Source: Raffaelea ambrosiae (taxonomy: Eukaryota; Ascomycota; Sordariomycetes; Ophiostomatales; Ophiostomataceae). Taken from it: a DNA stretch of 64,000 bases. The notes under the pieces are model-generated. The model had not been told where the DNA came from. It saw only the letters and a list, made by a program, of their open reading frames with translations, and did no database searches. The stretch lies in contig PCDI01000008.1 of NCBI GenBank assembly GCA_002778195.1, forward strand, positions 678,655 to 742,654, read 5' to 3'. Position numbers and translations under genes: made by a program. Below are positions 10,470-22,052 of the stretch, piece by piece (the first letter of the stretch is position 1; each line of letters begins with the position of its first letter).

Positions 10470-12777
10470 ATGTCGTCCGTGCAGATCGAGCCACCGTTCA
10501 GCCAGGGTGTGGCATATGGCATCGTAGTGGGCATTGGCGCTGCCTTTGCCATCGGCATGTCTGTCCTCTCCTGGTTTCTCAGTAAATATTTTGCAGAGAA
10601 GCAGGACTCGGAAATGTTCATGACCGCAAAGCACAGCGTCAAAACCGGCCTCACGGCATCGGCTGTCGTCTCGTCATGGACCATCGCAGCCACTCTTCTT
10701 ACATCTACATCCTGTAAGTGTGGTGCTGTACATTGTCTTGGTGTGCATCGCTGATGCGAGCGTCGATAGACGGGTACTCCTACGGCGTATCTGGACCCTT
10801 CTGGTACGGAGCCGGGGCAAGTGTGCAGATTCTGCTCTTCTCCGTTGCCGCCATCGAACTCAAGCGAAAGGCACCTGGTGCCCAGACCTTTTTGCAGGTG
10901 GCCAAACATCGCTATGGACCCGTGGCGCACATCGTGTTGAGCTGCTACTCGCTCCTTTTTCAGTGTCTTACAACAGTTGCGCTCCTTGTTGGAGGAGGCG
11001 CAGTTTTCAACCTTCTCACAGGTGTCAATAAAGATGGGCTGAACTTTTTGTTCCCCATTGGAGTGGTATGTCTCCGATTTGGAAGCCATCTTTCTTCCTT
11101 TCTTCTTCTCTTCCCTTCGTTGCCTAGTTTCGATTTTGTTTGAAATTAACCTGGTTTGCCAGGTAATCTACACACTCTGTGGAGGCATCAAGGCTACCTT
11201 TTTGACCGACTGGCTGCATACCGTTGTCATCTACATCATCATGCTCACCTCTGCCTTTGTCGTCTACACGACATCCGACGTCATCGGGTCTAGCGACAGA
11301 ATGTGGGAACTCTTGACAACAGCCTCTGCACTTCACCCCGTGGACGGAAATGCGCAAGGCTCGTACCTGACGATGCGGAGCCAGGAGGGGGGCTTCATTG
11401 GCCTCATCTTTTTGGGCTCTGGCTTTGCCGCCGCTGTGGATTCTCAGCTTTTCCAGAAGGCCATTGCAGCCAATCCCGCCTCGACTCTCGCTGGTTACCT
11501 CATCGGAGGCACGTCATGGTTCACCATCCCCTTTGTGCTGGCGTCCACCTTTGGCCTGACAGCGGCCGCAACCGAACATCTCCCGGCATTTCCCACATAC
11601 CCGAACCGTATGAACAGCTACGAAGTCAGCTCTGGTCTCGCCATGCCGTATGCTGCCTTGGCGGTCATGGGAAAGGGCGGTGCCTTTGCCATTCTCCTGA
11701 TGGTGTTCATGGCTGTCACATCCGCCATGTCATCGGAAACAGTGGCGACGACAGCGTTGCTGACATACAACTTTTACCATGCCTACATCAACCCAAAGGC
11801 CACTGGCAAACAGCTCCTTCGCTTCTCCAACGTCATTGTCCCCCTGTTTGCAATTTTTGTCGCATGCGTGGCCACGGGCCTGAACCATGCGGGCTTCTCC
11901 GTCAGCTTCCTCATTACCGTGTCGGGTATTCTGGTCGACGCCGCGATCGTGCCTATGGCCTGCACAATCATGTGGAGCAGGCAGTCCAAGTTTGCTGTGG
12001 TGGCCTCGACGCTCATTAGTTCCGTGGCGGGCATACTGGGCTGGATTCTGACGGCACGTTCGACGGAGGGTGCAGTTACTATCACAACGCTCTCCACAAA
12101 TCTCCCCCTTGTGGCCGGGAATATTGGCTCTCTTTGTTCGCCGCTCATTCTCACGCCCTTGTTCACATTCATTTGGCCTGAAAACTACGACTTTGAGAAG
12201 TTCAAGGAGATTCGGCCAGTGGAGGAATATGCCGAGGGCGATGCGGAATATACGCCTCCGACCCAGGAGGCCATCGATCTGGCCCAGCTGCATGACGCCG
12301 AGAACGAGAAAATACTGGTACGGGCTCGCTTGCGTGCCATCCTGTACAGTATTGTACTGACCCTGGCGTTTCTCATTCTCTGGCCGATTCCGATGTATGG
12401 CACAAGCTATGGTATGTTTGACCCTGTCGATTTGCCGTTGGGTCATGGAGGGGGTGCTGCTTCTTATGACCTGCAAGTTTCGCGCATCCAAATATACAAC
12501 CAAATGGCTGACATCCTCAGTTTTCTCGAGAGGCTTTTTGAAGGGTTGGGTGGTGATTGTCTTCCTCTGGGCGTTTTACGCGGCCAGCGTTATCACCTTG
12601 CTGCCTGTCTGGGAAAGCCGATATTCGCTGGCTCGATTTGCGCGTTATGTCTTCAGGGGCGAATTGCCCAAAAATGAAAAGGTTGAGAATGTGATTGAAG
12701 GCGTTGTCCACGAAGGAATGACAACAACGGAGACGATACCCGAAAAGTCCGTGACCGACAAAGTGCAGCCTGTGTAG
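10470..12777 (+). CDS. DUR3-type urea/polyamine:cation symporter (SSS family)
   Basis: Exons 10470..10713, 10770..11065, 11163..12411 and 12521..12777 give 681 residues, normal for DUR3. The frame is open to 10431, but only GTG lies there; the ATG at 10470 starts MSSVQIEPPFSQGVAYGIVV, as in relatives. Characteristic segments: KTGLTASAVVSSWTIAATLL, SYGYSYGVSGPFWYGAG across splice 1, VIYTLCGGIKATFLTDWLHT, then AVTSAMSSETVATTALL, and IPMYGTSYVFSRGF across splice 3. About 15 membrane helices are expected. The family imports urea actively at the plasma membrane. With a stand-alone allophanate hydrolase 3.2 kb away, the pair points to urea use. A polyamine or related solute cannot be excluded. Confidence 0.95.
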
Positions 12778-13325
12778 TTCACACGCGCAAAGGACTGCAG
12801 TGTTCCTCGACATAGATCCTTGTCCACTGGCCTATTCAAACAAGCTCAAATGGCAGTGTTATATAAAATAGCTGTCACACCTCCAGTAATAATACAGTGA
12901 ATTTGGCGTAGTCGTGCTGCAAACAGGGATTAGCCTGCAGATAAGACGGGCGGCCGTCGGCATGCACATCGGAAGAGACCTCCCGAAAAAAGAGCACCAG
13001 CAATCACATTCCCCAGATAGTAAATGCGAATGGGAGAAGGCAGTTGTGCATTATGCACGCCGATCTGCACTGTCTTATCTAGCTTGCCCACCCGTTCTCT
13101 TATCTCCTCGCCTCCAGCTGTCCGTCCATGTCCGTTCATGCGCGTTCATCCACGTTCTCTTCCTCATTTGCCTCATCTGCACACTCCTCTGCATCCAGCG
13201 TCAGGCCTCTTTGACACCAAATCGCGCATTTTGCCCGTCCCCGACGGCCGAGAATAGCAGCTGCTCGCCAACCAGAACGGCCCAGTTTTAAGTGGGAACA
13301 CACTCCGATTTGGGTCCACGCAAAG
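12778..13325. promoter_or_regulatory. Intergenic region between DUR3 and the first Zn2Cys6 regulator
   Basis: Holds the DUR3 3' end and the regulator promoter. Short open frames on both strands have no support. Pyrimidine-rich sequence occurs at about 13080-13190. Confidence 0.4.
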
Positions 13326-14883
13326 ATGCCCGAAGCACAGAAACCTCGAACCCAGAGGCTGAGAACGGGTTGCTTGACCTGTCGGCGAAGGTAATTTCCA
13401 CTGGGAAAGCTGCATTTGGAGAAGAGGATGTTTCCTGACGTCACCCTGTCTGTGTTTGGCAGGCGGAAGAAGTGCGATGAAAAGTACCCCGTCTGCGGCC
13501 ACTGTCTGCGTCTCAACCTCGTCTGCCACAGAGAGGAGCCGGTCTGCTTCGGCCCCCATACATCGCGCCGCTCCAAATCCAGATCCCCAGAAACCGTCCA
13601 TGCCATCAGACGTCGAAGCTCTGCCACCGCGCTGGGCAGTCCAGCGCCAGCCATGAACTCTCAGCCCGTCCATGACGTAGGGCAACGGTACCTGGTGAAG
13701 TATTACACGCAGGTGCTGAGTATGCTCTGTACAACCACCGTACTAGGAAACTCGTTCGTCAACGGTAAGCTTGCATCTTCTTGAAGCACTGCCATTCCAC
13801 GATAACACACTGATTTGACGTCCAGTCTTTGTGCCCATGGCCATGGAGTCTCCGACGGTACTGCAGTCTATACTGGCCTTTGCAGCAAGCCATCTCAGCG
13901 GATTCCAGGGAGGCTACGAATTGGTCGCACTTCGCTATGGATCCGCAGCTATCAAGTCCCTAGCAGCGGACCTGCCGGACCCGGAAAAATACGAGACAAA
14001 CCTCGCCTCGTGTCTGATCCTTTGTGCTGCAGCCTCGCCAACGAACCAGTGGTACAACCACATACTAGGGGCCAAGGCTGTAATTGAGTCGGCCTCGAGG
14101 CGTGGCCCAGCTGGAAAGACCCGCTGCGGAGTCGAGTATTTCACTCAGTCCCAAGACGGACAATGGCTCCTTCGGAACTTTTCGTACCACGACATACTCG
14201 GCGCTGTGGCGATGGGGTGTGAGCCACTGATGAAGGGCAAGTACTGGATTCCTGACAGCAACCAGGTTCTGGATGCCCACATGGGACTGGGGACTGGTCT
14301 TCTGGGTCTGCTCTCAGAAGTATGCTGTCTCAAGAAACCATCAAGTGCGGAAGAAGACGAAGCTTCTGGGGACTGCGAGGGCAGAATCAGCTACCGGTCG
14401 TGGGCGCCGTTTGTGGACCTCAAATCACAACTCTTGGATTGGACATGTGGTGAAGAGCAGCCTCAAGACCTGGTCGATCTTGCCGAATGCTACCGATTAG
14501 CCATATTGGTGTGTCTTTACCGCAAGGCGCGAGAGTTTTTCCCGCACGAAGCCCCCAGCATCAACTCTGAAATTGGCGGCATTGTCAGAGAGATGATTGT
14601 GTGCTTCGAGAAACTACCATACCAGTCGATAGCTGAGGGGGGCTTGATATTTCCAGTCTTCATTGCAGGAGGCGATGCACCAGACGAGGAGTCTATCGCA
14701 GTCATTAGGGTTCGGATGAGGGGAATGATGGGGCATAGGGGATTCAAGCATATTGCTCTAGCACTGGATGTGTTGGAAGAGATGTGGAGGCTGAGGCAGA
14801 GAGGGGTGAAGCAGCCCAACGGTCTTGATATTTGTTGGCGCGACATTGTAGACAGGAGAGGAATCAAGCTCATGCTGCACTAA
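13326..14883 (+). CDS. Zn2Cys6 transcription factor
   Basis: Exons 13326..13390, 13463..13764 and 13826..14883 give 474 residues. The first intron falls inside the zinc cluster; joining gives GCLTCRRRRKKCDEKYPVC then GHCLRLNLVC, a perfect C-x2-C-x6-C-x6-C-x2-C-x6-C pattern at residues about 16-43. It is followed by a basic Ser/Arg linker and an all-alpha middle and C-terminal region like the Pro1/fungal-specific Fungal_trans_2 regulators. Such proteins bind CGG-type sites in the nucleus and are usually pathway-specific. It sits between the urea transporter and the allophanate hydrolase, both on the same strand, so these two are its most likely targets. That assignment is inference from position. 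Confidence 0.93.
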
Positions 14884-15988
14884 TTCTATGTACAAGTAAT
14901 GAATAAACTATGATGTACACAAATGAATCAGATTGATCATCAATTGGAAGGATGAAGTTGGAGAGGTGGGATGACGCACACAAAGAGACTGAATCAGACT
15001 ACCAAATCCAGCACTCGAGTAGTAAGAAAAAATGACCCGGAAACACTAAATAGAAAAATAGCAATAAATGAAACGGACAAATACCTTGAAACAGAATAAA
15101 CAAGGAAAGCAAGAACAACTAAACTTACTATACATATGTTGCATGATGCATTTCACAAAACCAGAAGATGAATCGCTCAAAAAACACAACACACCAAGGC
15201 ACAGCCTGCAAGTTCGTTCAAGCATACCATCCCCGCCAAGGCAACATTCACGCTTTGAACTGCTATTTGCAGCTAGGGCCAGTACTAACGTGCATGGTAT
15301 CTGAAAGCACTGAAAATGACTAGATCATGATAGCTGTGGTATGTACGATTGCCGTGCATATTGGAGACGTAATACACCGGAATCACGATACTCACAACAA
15401 ATACGTCGTCATTTATGCCAAAACGGAAGCCTTCGAATTACTTATTTATTTTCTTTCTGTTTTCTTGGTCTGCCTTGTTTTGCTTCACGGCATTTACACT
15501 ATATTCTATTCACAATTAACAAGAATTCTACCCACCCATTCTCCTCATGACTGATATATTTTCTGTCGTCATGGTTTCCAAACATCTCCTCTGTGCAGAG
15601 AAATTTTTGGTGCTCATATTTCTTACAGGATATCTGTGACGATAAAATCTGTCAGCCTCGCCGGCGGGCCGGCGGCGAGGACGGCGAACTGGCGGAAAAC
15701 GGCACTGCCATATCGGAACGCCGAGGTGGATATGTTTAAGCCAATCAGCGCTCGCTCTCTGGGTTCTCGGTCCATTTATGATCGAATTCGCTGGACAACA
15801 ACTTCACATCTCTTGTTAACAACCTCCGTTGCTCGCCTTCGGCGAACATGGGAATGGATTTTGTGACGAGAATGTTGCGTCTTGGTTTTGCACGCAACTG
15901 AGAGTGGAACATATATAAATGAACATCGCTTTCGTCCGCCATTTCATTCTCTCTTCTCATTTTTGACTCCCGATTCTACTTTCTTACC
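14884..15988. promoter_or_regulatory. AT-rich intergenic region and allophanate hydrolase promoter
   Basis: About 1.1 kb without a gene. The part from about 14884 to 15560 is clearly AT-rich compared with the flanking coding sequence and has no family-like reading frame. Motifs matching HGATAR occur at 15328-15333 (TGATAG) and 15640-15645 (CGATAA). A TATATAAA element and a CT-rich leader precede the start codon. Confidence 0.45.
15912..15919 (+). promoter_or_regulatory. Probable TATA box of allophanate hydrolase
   Basis: TATATAAA lies 70 bp upstream of the ATG at 15989, followed by a pyrimidine-rich leader (about 15940-15986). Position and sequence fit a fungal core promoter. Confidence 0.55.
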
Positions 15989-17863
15989 ATGGCCCCTTCC
16001 CTGATCACCATTGATGACTGGAAGGCTGCTCAGAAGGCGGGCGATGGCTTAGCCAACATCTTGTCTCTGGCCGAGAAGGAAAGAAAGACCGCTTCAGTGG
16101 CCTGGATATCTCTTGCCACAGACGAACAGCTCCGGGCACAGTGGGAGCACCTGCAGACATGTCCACTAAACCTGCCCCTCTGGGGCGTCCCCTTTGTCGC
16201 CAAGGACAACATCGACGCTGCCACGTTTGTCACCACCGCTGGTTGCCCAAGCTTCTCAAGTAGCCCAGCAACGACAGACGCGCCTGTCATTGCACGACTG
16301 AAGGCTGCCGGTGCCATTGTCCTTGGCAAGACCAACATGGACCAGTTCGCCACGGGGCTCGTCGGCACGCGCTCGCCCTACGGCGCCGTGCCGAATGCAT
16401 TCGACCCAACGCGGGTGAGTGGCGGCTCCAGTTCCGGCAGTGCTGTTGTTGTCAGCCGTGGCGTCGTCCCGTTTTCCTTGGGCACCGACACGGCCGGCTC
16501 TGGCCGTGTGCCGGCCGGGCTGAACAACGTTGTCGGCCTCAAGCCCACCCGCGGCGCTCTCAGTGCTCGTGGTGTGGTCCCCGCCTGTCGGACACTCGAC
16601 TGCGTGTCCATCTTTGCCCAGACGGTAGCAGATGCGCAGGTCGTGCTGGCTGTGGCCGAAGGATTGGACACGGAAGATGCGTACTCTCGAGCCCGCCCGT
16701 CGCATGGCGGCGTGCCCTCGCCGCTGGCTCCCGGGAAGACACTGCCAACGGTGGCCATTTGCGCCGATCCGCCTTGGTTTGAAACCACGGGCCCGCAGGA
16801 AAGGGCCTACCTCGCTGCACTGGCCAAGGCCCGCGGCATGGGCTGGAACCTGGTGTCTGTCGACTTTGCGTCTCTTTTTGCTCTGGCCCAGCTGCTTTAC
16901 GAAGGTCCCTGGGTGGCCGAGCGCTACCAGGCCATCCGCGATTTTCTCGAGTCCGCCGAGGCGGCCGGCCAAGAGGACTGCATGGATCCCACGGTGCGTG
17001 GCATCATCCTCAAGGCACGCCACTTTACGGCCGCCGACTGCTTTGCGTTCGAGTACAAGCGCCAGGACCTGGCCCGTGCGATTGAGCAAGCCATGGCCGC
17101 GTATGACCTCCTCCTGGTGCCAACCTGCCCCATCTTCCCGACGTTGGCGCAGGTGTCTGCCGAGCCCGTCCTGGAGAACGCCCGGCTGGGCACCTACACC
17201 AACTTTGTCAACTTTCTAGACTGGTCCGCCCTCTCGGTTCCAGCGGGCTTCCGCGACGACGGCCTGCCATTTGGCGTCACTCTGATTGCCCGTACGTGGC
17301 AGGACCACTTCTTGTGCCAGCTGGGCCAACTCTGGCTGTCGGGAGAGCCACGCCTTCTCGGTGCCACTGGTACCCGTCGAGCAGAGCCCACCAGACAGAA
17401 TGCTTCTGTGTCCTCTCCGACAGACACGGTTGACGTCGTTGACGTAGTTGTCGTTGGCGCCCATCTCTCTGGTCTTCCGTTGAATGGAGACTTGACAAAC
17501 AGAGGTGCCCGACTTGTTGACGAAACAAAGACGGCAGCATCGTACCGTTTCTATGCGCTGGCTCTCCGTCCTGGATCCATGATCCGCAAGCCTGGACTGC
17601 GGCGTGTCGCACCTCACGAGGGAGAAGTCGGCGCCTGCATCGACGTCGAAGTCTGGGCCCTGCCCACGCTCCAACTGGCCGGCTTCATGGCCACCATTCC
17701 CCACCCTCTCGGTCTGGGTTCTGTGGAGCTGATCAATGGCTCGTGGAAGCTTGGCTTCATCTGTGAGCCTGCTGGCTTCGAGGGTGCCGAAGACATTACT
17801 TCATTCGGAGGATGGAGAGCGTACTTGGCCAGTCTCACCAAGACAGCATTGCCTGCTGTGTGA
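15989..17863 (+). CDS. Allophanate hydrolase, stand-alone (AtzF/DUR2-like)
   Basis: A 624-residue single-exon gene with a good start context (ACC ATG GCC). The first 460 residues are an amidase-signature domain: the catalytic Lys is in FVAKDNID (about 72), the Gly/Ser motif in SGGSSSGSAVVV (about 145), and the nucleophile region in GTDTAGSGRVPAGLNNVVGL. Residues about 485-620 form the small domain found only in allophanate hydrolases, with NGDLTNRGARLV, YRFYAL and IPHPLGLGSVEL. The enzyme cuts allophanate to ammonia and CO2 in the cytosol. In yeasts it is fused to biotin-dependent urea carboxylase (DUR1,2); here no carboxylase domain is attached or nearby. The DUR3 gene upstream suggests urea as the entry substrate; biuret is another possible source of allophanate. 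Confidence 0.94.
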   Translation: MAPSLITIDDWKAAQKAGDGLANILSLAEKERKTASVAWISLATDEQLRAQWEHLQTCPLNLPLWGVPFVAKDNIDAATFVTTAGCPSFSSSPATTDAPVIARLKAAGAIVLGKTNMDQFATGLVGTRSPYGAVPNAFDPTRVSGGSSSGSAVVVSRGVVPFSLGTDTAGSGRVPAGLNNVVGLKPTRGALSARGVVPACRTLDCVSIFAQTVADAQVVLAVAEGLDTEDAYSRARPSHGGVPSPLAPGKTLPTVAICADPPWFETTGPQERAYLAALAKARGMGWNLVSVDFASLFALAQLLYEGPWVAERYQAIRDFLESAEAAGQEDCMDPTVRGIILKARHFTAADCFAFEYKRQDLARAIEQAMAAYDLLLVPTCPIFPTLAQVSAEPVLENARLGTYTNFVNFLDWSALSVPAGFRDDGLPFGVTLIARTWQDHFLCQLGQLWLSGEPRLLGATGTRRAEPTRQNASVSSPTDTVDVVDVVVVGAHLSGLPLNGDLTNRGARLVDETKTAASYRFYALALRPGSMIRKPGLRRVAPHEGEVGACIDVEVWALPTLQLAGFMATIPHPLGLGSVELINGSWKLGFICEPAGFEGAEDITSFGGWRAYLASLTKTALPAV

Positions 17864-18265
17864 TACAGTCTGAAACGGGGCTTCGAGCCTCCGGATACTG
17901 CGATGAACAGTGAACCCCCCCCCCGGCTTCGCCCGCCTCTGGTCTACTCCAATAATTCATCGCATTACTGGGGACACACTGGTGTGGCTGGAGAGCAACG
18001 GGATGGAGAGTCAGATGAGCAGCACGACTGCAGGTACGGTTCAGTCACTGCAAGTCGAGGTCGGCGAGCTGTTCTCGCCAGTGGACATTCTGGCCTTGAT
18101 TTTGCCAAACGTGAGGGGCGTAAGAAGGATAGGATGAAATGACAATGCTTATTTTTGAGGAACCCCAGCGCGAAATACAGAATGATAGGAAAATGAAGAA
18201 AATGAGGCAGTGCGTCATGACAAAGTCAGTACACAATCGAATCTACAATTACGAGGCAGGCACGT
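17864..18265. other. Convergent intergenic region
   Basis: Lies between two gene ends. It contains a run of nine C residues at about 17916-17924 and otherwise nothing I can support. Confidence 0.4.
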
Positions 18266-20343
18266 TCATTGGGGCAATGACTGTGCCACTGAACGCCAAA
18301 ATTCACACCGCTGGCCCCTTCCGCCCTCCCATGCATCGGCATCGGCATACGAAAAGGCGTTCTTCAGGCCCGGATCGGTATGCTGGAGAGACGTTCCCCA
18401 GCTTTTGGCTACCTCCAGGGGCGTACCGCCCGTCTCGTTCAGGTTCAGGAGTGTGTGCTTGGATTCGGTGTACGCAGGGAAAGCAAGAGCCGGTAATGTG
18501 CTCTCGGTTTCAGAAATGGCCGGGTCATTCCTTTGAATCATGCCGTTCCATATCAACTTGAAGGCCAATGTGAAGTTGGCGCCTTGGGTCGCACTGGGCG
18601 TGCCGAAATAGCCAGACAAATCGGAGGCGTGCTCGGAAAATGGCACAGAGTACTGGTAGTGGTACGCCTTTTTGCTTCCGGAGCCCGCCGTAAAGGCGTC
18701 GGCCATCCAGTAGGCCGTACAGACAAACGTCGCCTCTGCATACATGTTGTAAGCCCGCTGTTGCGGCCCCGTCCCGGCTTGGGACACGTCACTGGCAGTC
18801 GGCCACGAAATCCCGTCTGTCTCGAACTTGGGGCCATCCAATGGATAGCTGTAGCCGTCGTCGCTACCATTTCCGGTGGCATAGGCTTTGACCAAGCTGG
18901 TGATTTGGTGGGCAGACAGGCCCGGAAACGTGACACGGATCCAGGACAGCAGGTCGTCCTGGGAGGTAATGTTGTTCGGCACAAACTGGGTGCCCTCGTC
19001 GGCATTGTTCCCGACGAGCAGGTTGACGCCATTGACCTGCTTTTGCGCCAGCTGCACACTCGGCAGCTCTTGCACATAGCTGCCGTCTGTGACAGGGACA
19101 AATGCCCAAGTGGCGTAGCTTTGGTTTTCCGACACATTGGAACTGGCGTGTTGAAGGGTCAACGTGTCCGCCTCCACAAGGCAAGAAAATACATTGTCCG
19201 ACGAGTCGCAGCCGGCCAGCTCCGCAAAGGCGTTGTAGCGCTGCGTCGGTACGTCGGCGTCGTAGTTGTGCTGCGGAACCAAATACGGGGATGCAGCAAT
19301 GGCCTTGCATTTGTTAGTCACTAGGGGGAAAAGGGCAATGATTGGCATTGGGGTCACTTACATTGTGGAACAGACAAACGGGCAGATCACCGCCGGCAGC
19401 GAGTAAGTGATACATGACGGAACCTCCACCTGCCGACTCTCCCGAGACAGTGACACGACTGGCGTCGCCGCCAAACAGGTGGATATAATTCTGCACCCAC
19501 AAAAGCGTGTACGCCTGGTCGAGCAAGGCTGCATTGACGACACCATGTTCCTTGACCTCGGCCGAGGCGAGAAAGCCAAACGCGCCCAACTACAGTGCAC
19601 AAGGTTAGTTTTTCAGTGCGCGACGGAAAGTTGTTTTTCCTTGGACGTACCCGATACTGAATGGACACGGCGATGAACCCATTGCCCCCTTCCGCGATCA
19701 GCTGGGACATGTCTACTTGTCCGCTGCCCGTGCCATAGCCACCGCCGTGGATAAAGACCAGCACGGGCAACTTGGACGAGATGTCCAGCCCCGTGGGTGC
19801 GTACACATTCAGATACAGGCAGTCTTCATCGCCCTCTGTGAACCCCTGGCCAAGAATCGAATTTCGCGCCTGCGGACATGCTGGCGGATAATTGGTGGCC
19901 TGGGTAGTGGTGTTGTCGGTTGATGGCACTCGGGGGGGTTGCCACCGGAGCTTGCCAACTGGCGGCTCTGCATAACGGATCCTTCTCAGGGGGGGTGGTG
20001 GTGTTAGCTCCAGATAGATCAATACGAGGTAGCACTAAAAATCACGAAAATAGCTTGAAACAAAAAACCCTTACCCTCTCCAGTAATTCAGATCTGCGCT
20101 GTCATCGTGTGCGCCCTGGTACTTTCCATAGCCCAGATTGACCACGAGGTCATCGTCAACGGACCAGCTGTCTTTAGGCTGGGGAAACGGAGCAAGCCCG
20201 AGGGCATCCGTGCCCGTCGCTGCAGTTTCGGGGCCGGCTGCTGCTCTTGGTCCCACTGATGCGTCTTTCCTCGTCAGAGGGGCAGCGGTGGTGTGCGCCA
20301 CCAGGGCAAGCAATGCCACAAGAAGGGGCTGACTCCAAGCCAT
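18266..20343 (-). CDS. Secreted type-B carboxylesterase/lipase
   Basis: Exons 20343..20075, 19981..19651, 19589..19362 and 19303..18266 give 621 residues. A signal peptide (MAWSQPLLVALLALVAHTTA) is followed by a linker, then the esterase fold. The oxyanion loop FIHGGGYGTGSG, nucleophile elbow VSGESAGGGSV, acidic-residue segment VGNNADEGTQF and catalytic His in SEHASDLSGYFG complete the triad. Several N-x-S/T sites suit a secreted glycoprotein. Introns 1 and 3 use AAG 3' splice sites; other AGs there would break frame. The enzyme hydrolyses carboxylic esters outside the cell; the true substrate is unknown. It is convergent with allophanate hydrolase, and its link to the nitrogen genes, if any, is not evident. 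Confidence 0.92.
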
Positions 20344-21783
20344 GATGGGGGTTTGGTGAGACGGAGGACAGTTCGTGCCAAGACACGATTCGCGAGAATC
20401 ACGCGTAGGGCCTTCCCATATTAGCCAGGTAGGAAAAAATAAATAATCAAAAAAAAAACGAAAACGATAATTCTTTCTTCTCCCGGCACTCTAAAATCGG
20501 GGGCTGGGCACATATTAAATACATCCCAGGACATGTTCGTCCCGCATGTGCACATATATACACAACCGCTTGATATATCTGCTGCAGCCAATAGTGCGTG
20601 CGGCTCCTAACAAACATGCACACTTGGCGTGGGAATGGGCTTTCGCAAAAGTCGTATTGGTCGTCTGCGACATGTGGCCGAGTGCAGGGGTGGTCCCATC
20701 CCTCCAGTGCCTAGAATCCTAGGATCCCACCCAGAATAGAACAGAGACGAACGCCGTGAACGCCGTGATTGGCGGGATGGAAACATTCAGTGGATTTTGT
20801 CGCGTGTTGTCATAAAACACCACTTAGTGCCCGGCCGTTATTATCCTCCAAGACTAAAAGGCTTATTTTTTTTTTCCCTTGCTGGACAAGCCAAGCTTCG
20901 GGACTCCGAAACTGGCAGCGTAAAACAAAACGAACAATAGAACCAACACGCCCCCTGGCTTGACTCATGCCTGCGTGGCGTCGCCCTGTGGCGAAAGTGT
21001 GTACATCGCTAAAGATGGACAGACTCCGAATGTTTTTCGGGACCGGCACAGAGTTGGAATCGTCAGGCGCTTTGATGTTGCTCGGTCTTCGTGCCAATGT
21101 ACGCCGGGGCGCAAGCACGGCATGGCAGGTCAAACCCCTCCTCCGTTCTGCACGTTGAGCGTTTTTCGAAAGAGGAGTTCTGCATGCAAGCAGCTGTGCA
21201 TCCCTGGCCCCGTAGTTCACTGCTACATGAATGACACATACGGGTGCGGAGAAGAGCGTTCGTCTCCTCTTTTCAGCGTGCAGGCCCATGTGGTCAAGAC
21301 AAGTTGCAGAAGTTATTTGCCCGAAAGAGGAGTAAGGAGGGGAAGACAAGATTCGCCGGTGTAACTTCACACCTACTTGTTAGAGTTCACAACCCGCCGT
21401 GTTTCCGACGTCACCGTGCAGCCAAGAACGAAGGATTTGACAGGACCGTGCACATGGGGGCTGTGGCACGTCGATATTCACTGCCACTGGACCAAGTGTT
21501 TCCTGCTTCGCGCACAGTCAGGGTGGCTGACATGGTGGCTGACAATTCAGAACCCGAAAGTCACGAGTCGTTTAAATGCACGAATGATGGTCCAGAACGA
21601 GTGTTTCTCTGTCCCAAGTTTCTTGGTAACAGAATGTTTGGTTTGGGGTTCCGTGGTTCTCTGGTGTGATGCCTCGTGTTGTAGTCCATCCCCATCAACT
21701 GTGTCCTTGTAGCATTACTGCTAATTCCTCACTAGCGTACTACCCATCTGAAAGGCCATTTCTTGCTTCCTCCAGCTGGCGGT
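20344..21783. promoter_or_regulatory. Long intergenic region upstream of the carboxylesterase
   Basis: About 1.4 kb. It holds the esterase promoter on the minus strand. Open frames of 130-190 codons exist on both strands, but none has a domain, sensible splice sites or a biased codon pattern, so I call no gene. An A-rich stretch lies at about 20437-20465. Confidence 0.4.
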
Positions 21784-22052
21784 CTAGTCGTTCGCAACAA
21801 AGCCTTCCAGGATTCGCTTTCCTTCCTCCGCATCATCGGCATCCCACGGTTTGAGACCCATCGACTGCATGAAGGCGGTCCATCCGCCGTATGACTTGAC
21901 AACGGCGCGTTCGGCAGGCGATAGAGGGGGCTCTGTCAAATGTCAGCAACACAAGTCTCCGTCTCATGTCTCGTTGGTGACTTTCGGGTCACTGCAGGGC
22001 GTTGGGGGGGTAGAGACGCTGCCAACTTACGGAGACAGTCTGTGGCGGGCAT
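21784..22052 (-). CDS. Small conserved fungal protein, 56 residues, two exons
   Basis: Exons 22052..22031 (22 nt) and 21932..21784, joined across a 98-nt intron with GTAAGT donor and CAG acceptor. The joined frame starts MPATDCLQPPLSPAERAVV and contains SYGGWTAFMQSMGLKPWDAD, then EEGKRILEGF and a short acidic end. The Y-G-G-W-T-x-F-M-x-S-x-G-L-K-P pattern recalls small uncharacterised proteins found widely in filamentous ascomycetes. It has no signal peptide or membrane helix and looks like a soluble helical protein. Function is unknown. It is same-strand with, and between, the DUF1479 gene and the carboxylesterase. Because exon 1 has only seven codons it is easily missed by automatic annotation. 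Confidence 0.75.

Noticed and set aside
17210..17863. Possible separate gene in the C-terminal part of allophanate hydrolase
   Set aside because: The frame is continuous from the amidase domain, and the small C-terminal domain is normal for allophanate hydrolases.
20810..21370. Minus-strand open frame of 186 codons upstream of the carboxylesterase
   Set aside because: No recognisable domain, atypical composition and no promoter or intron features; probably chance.
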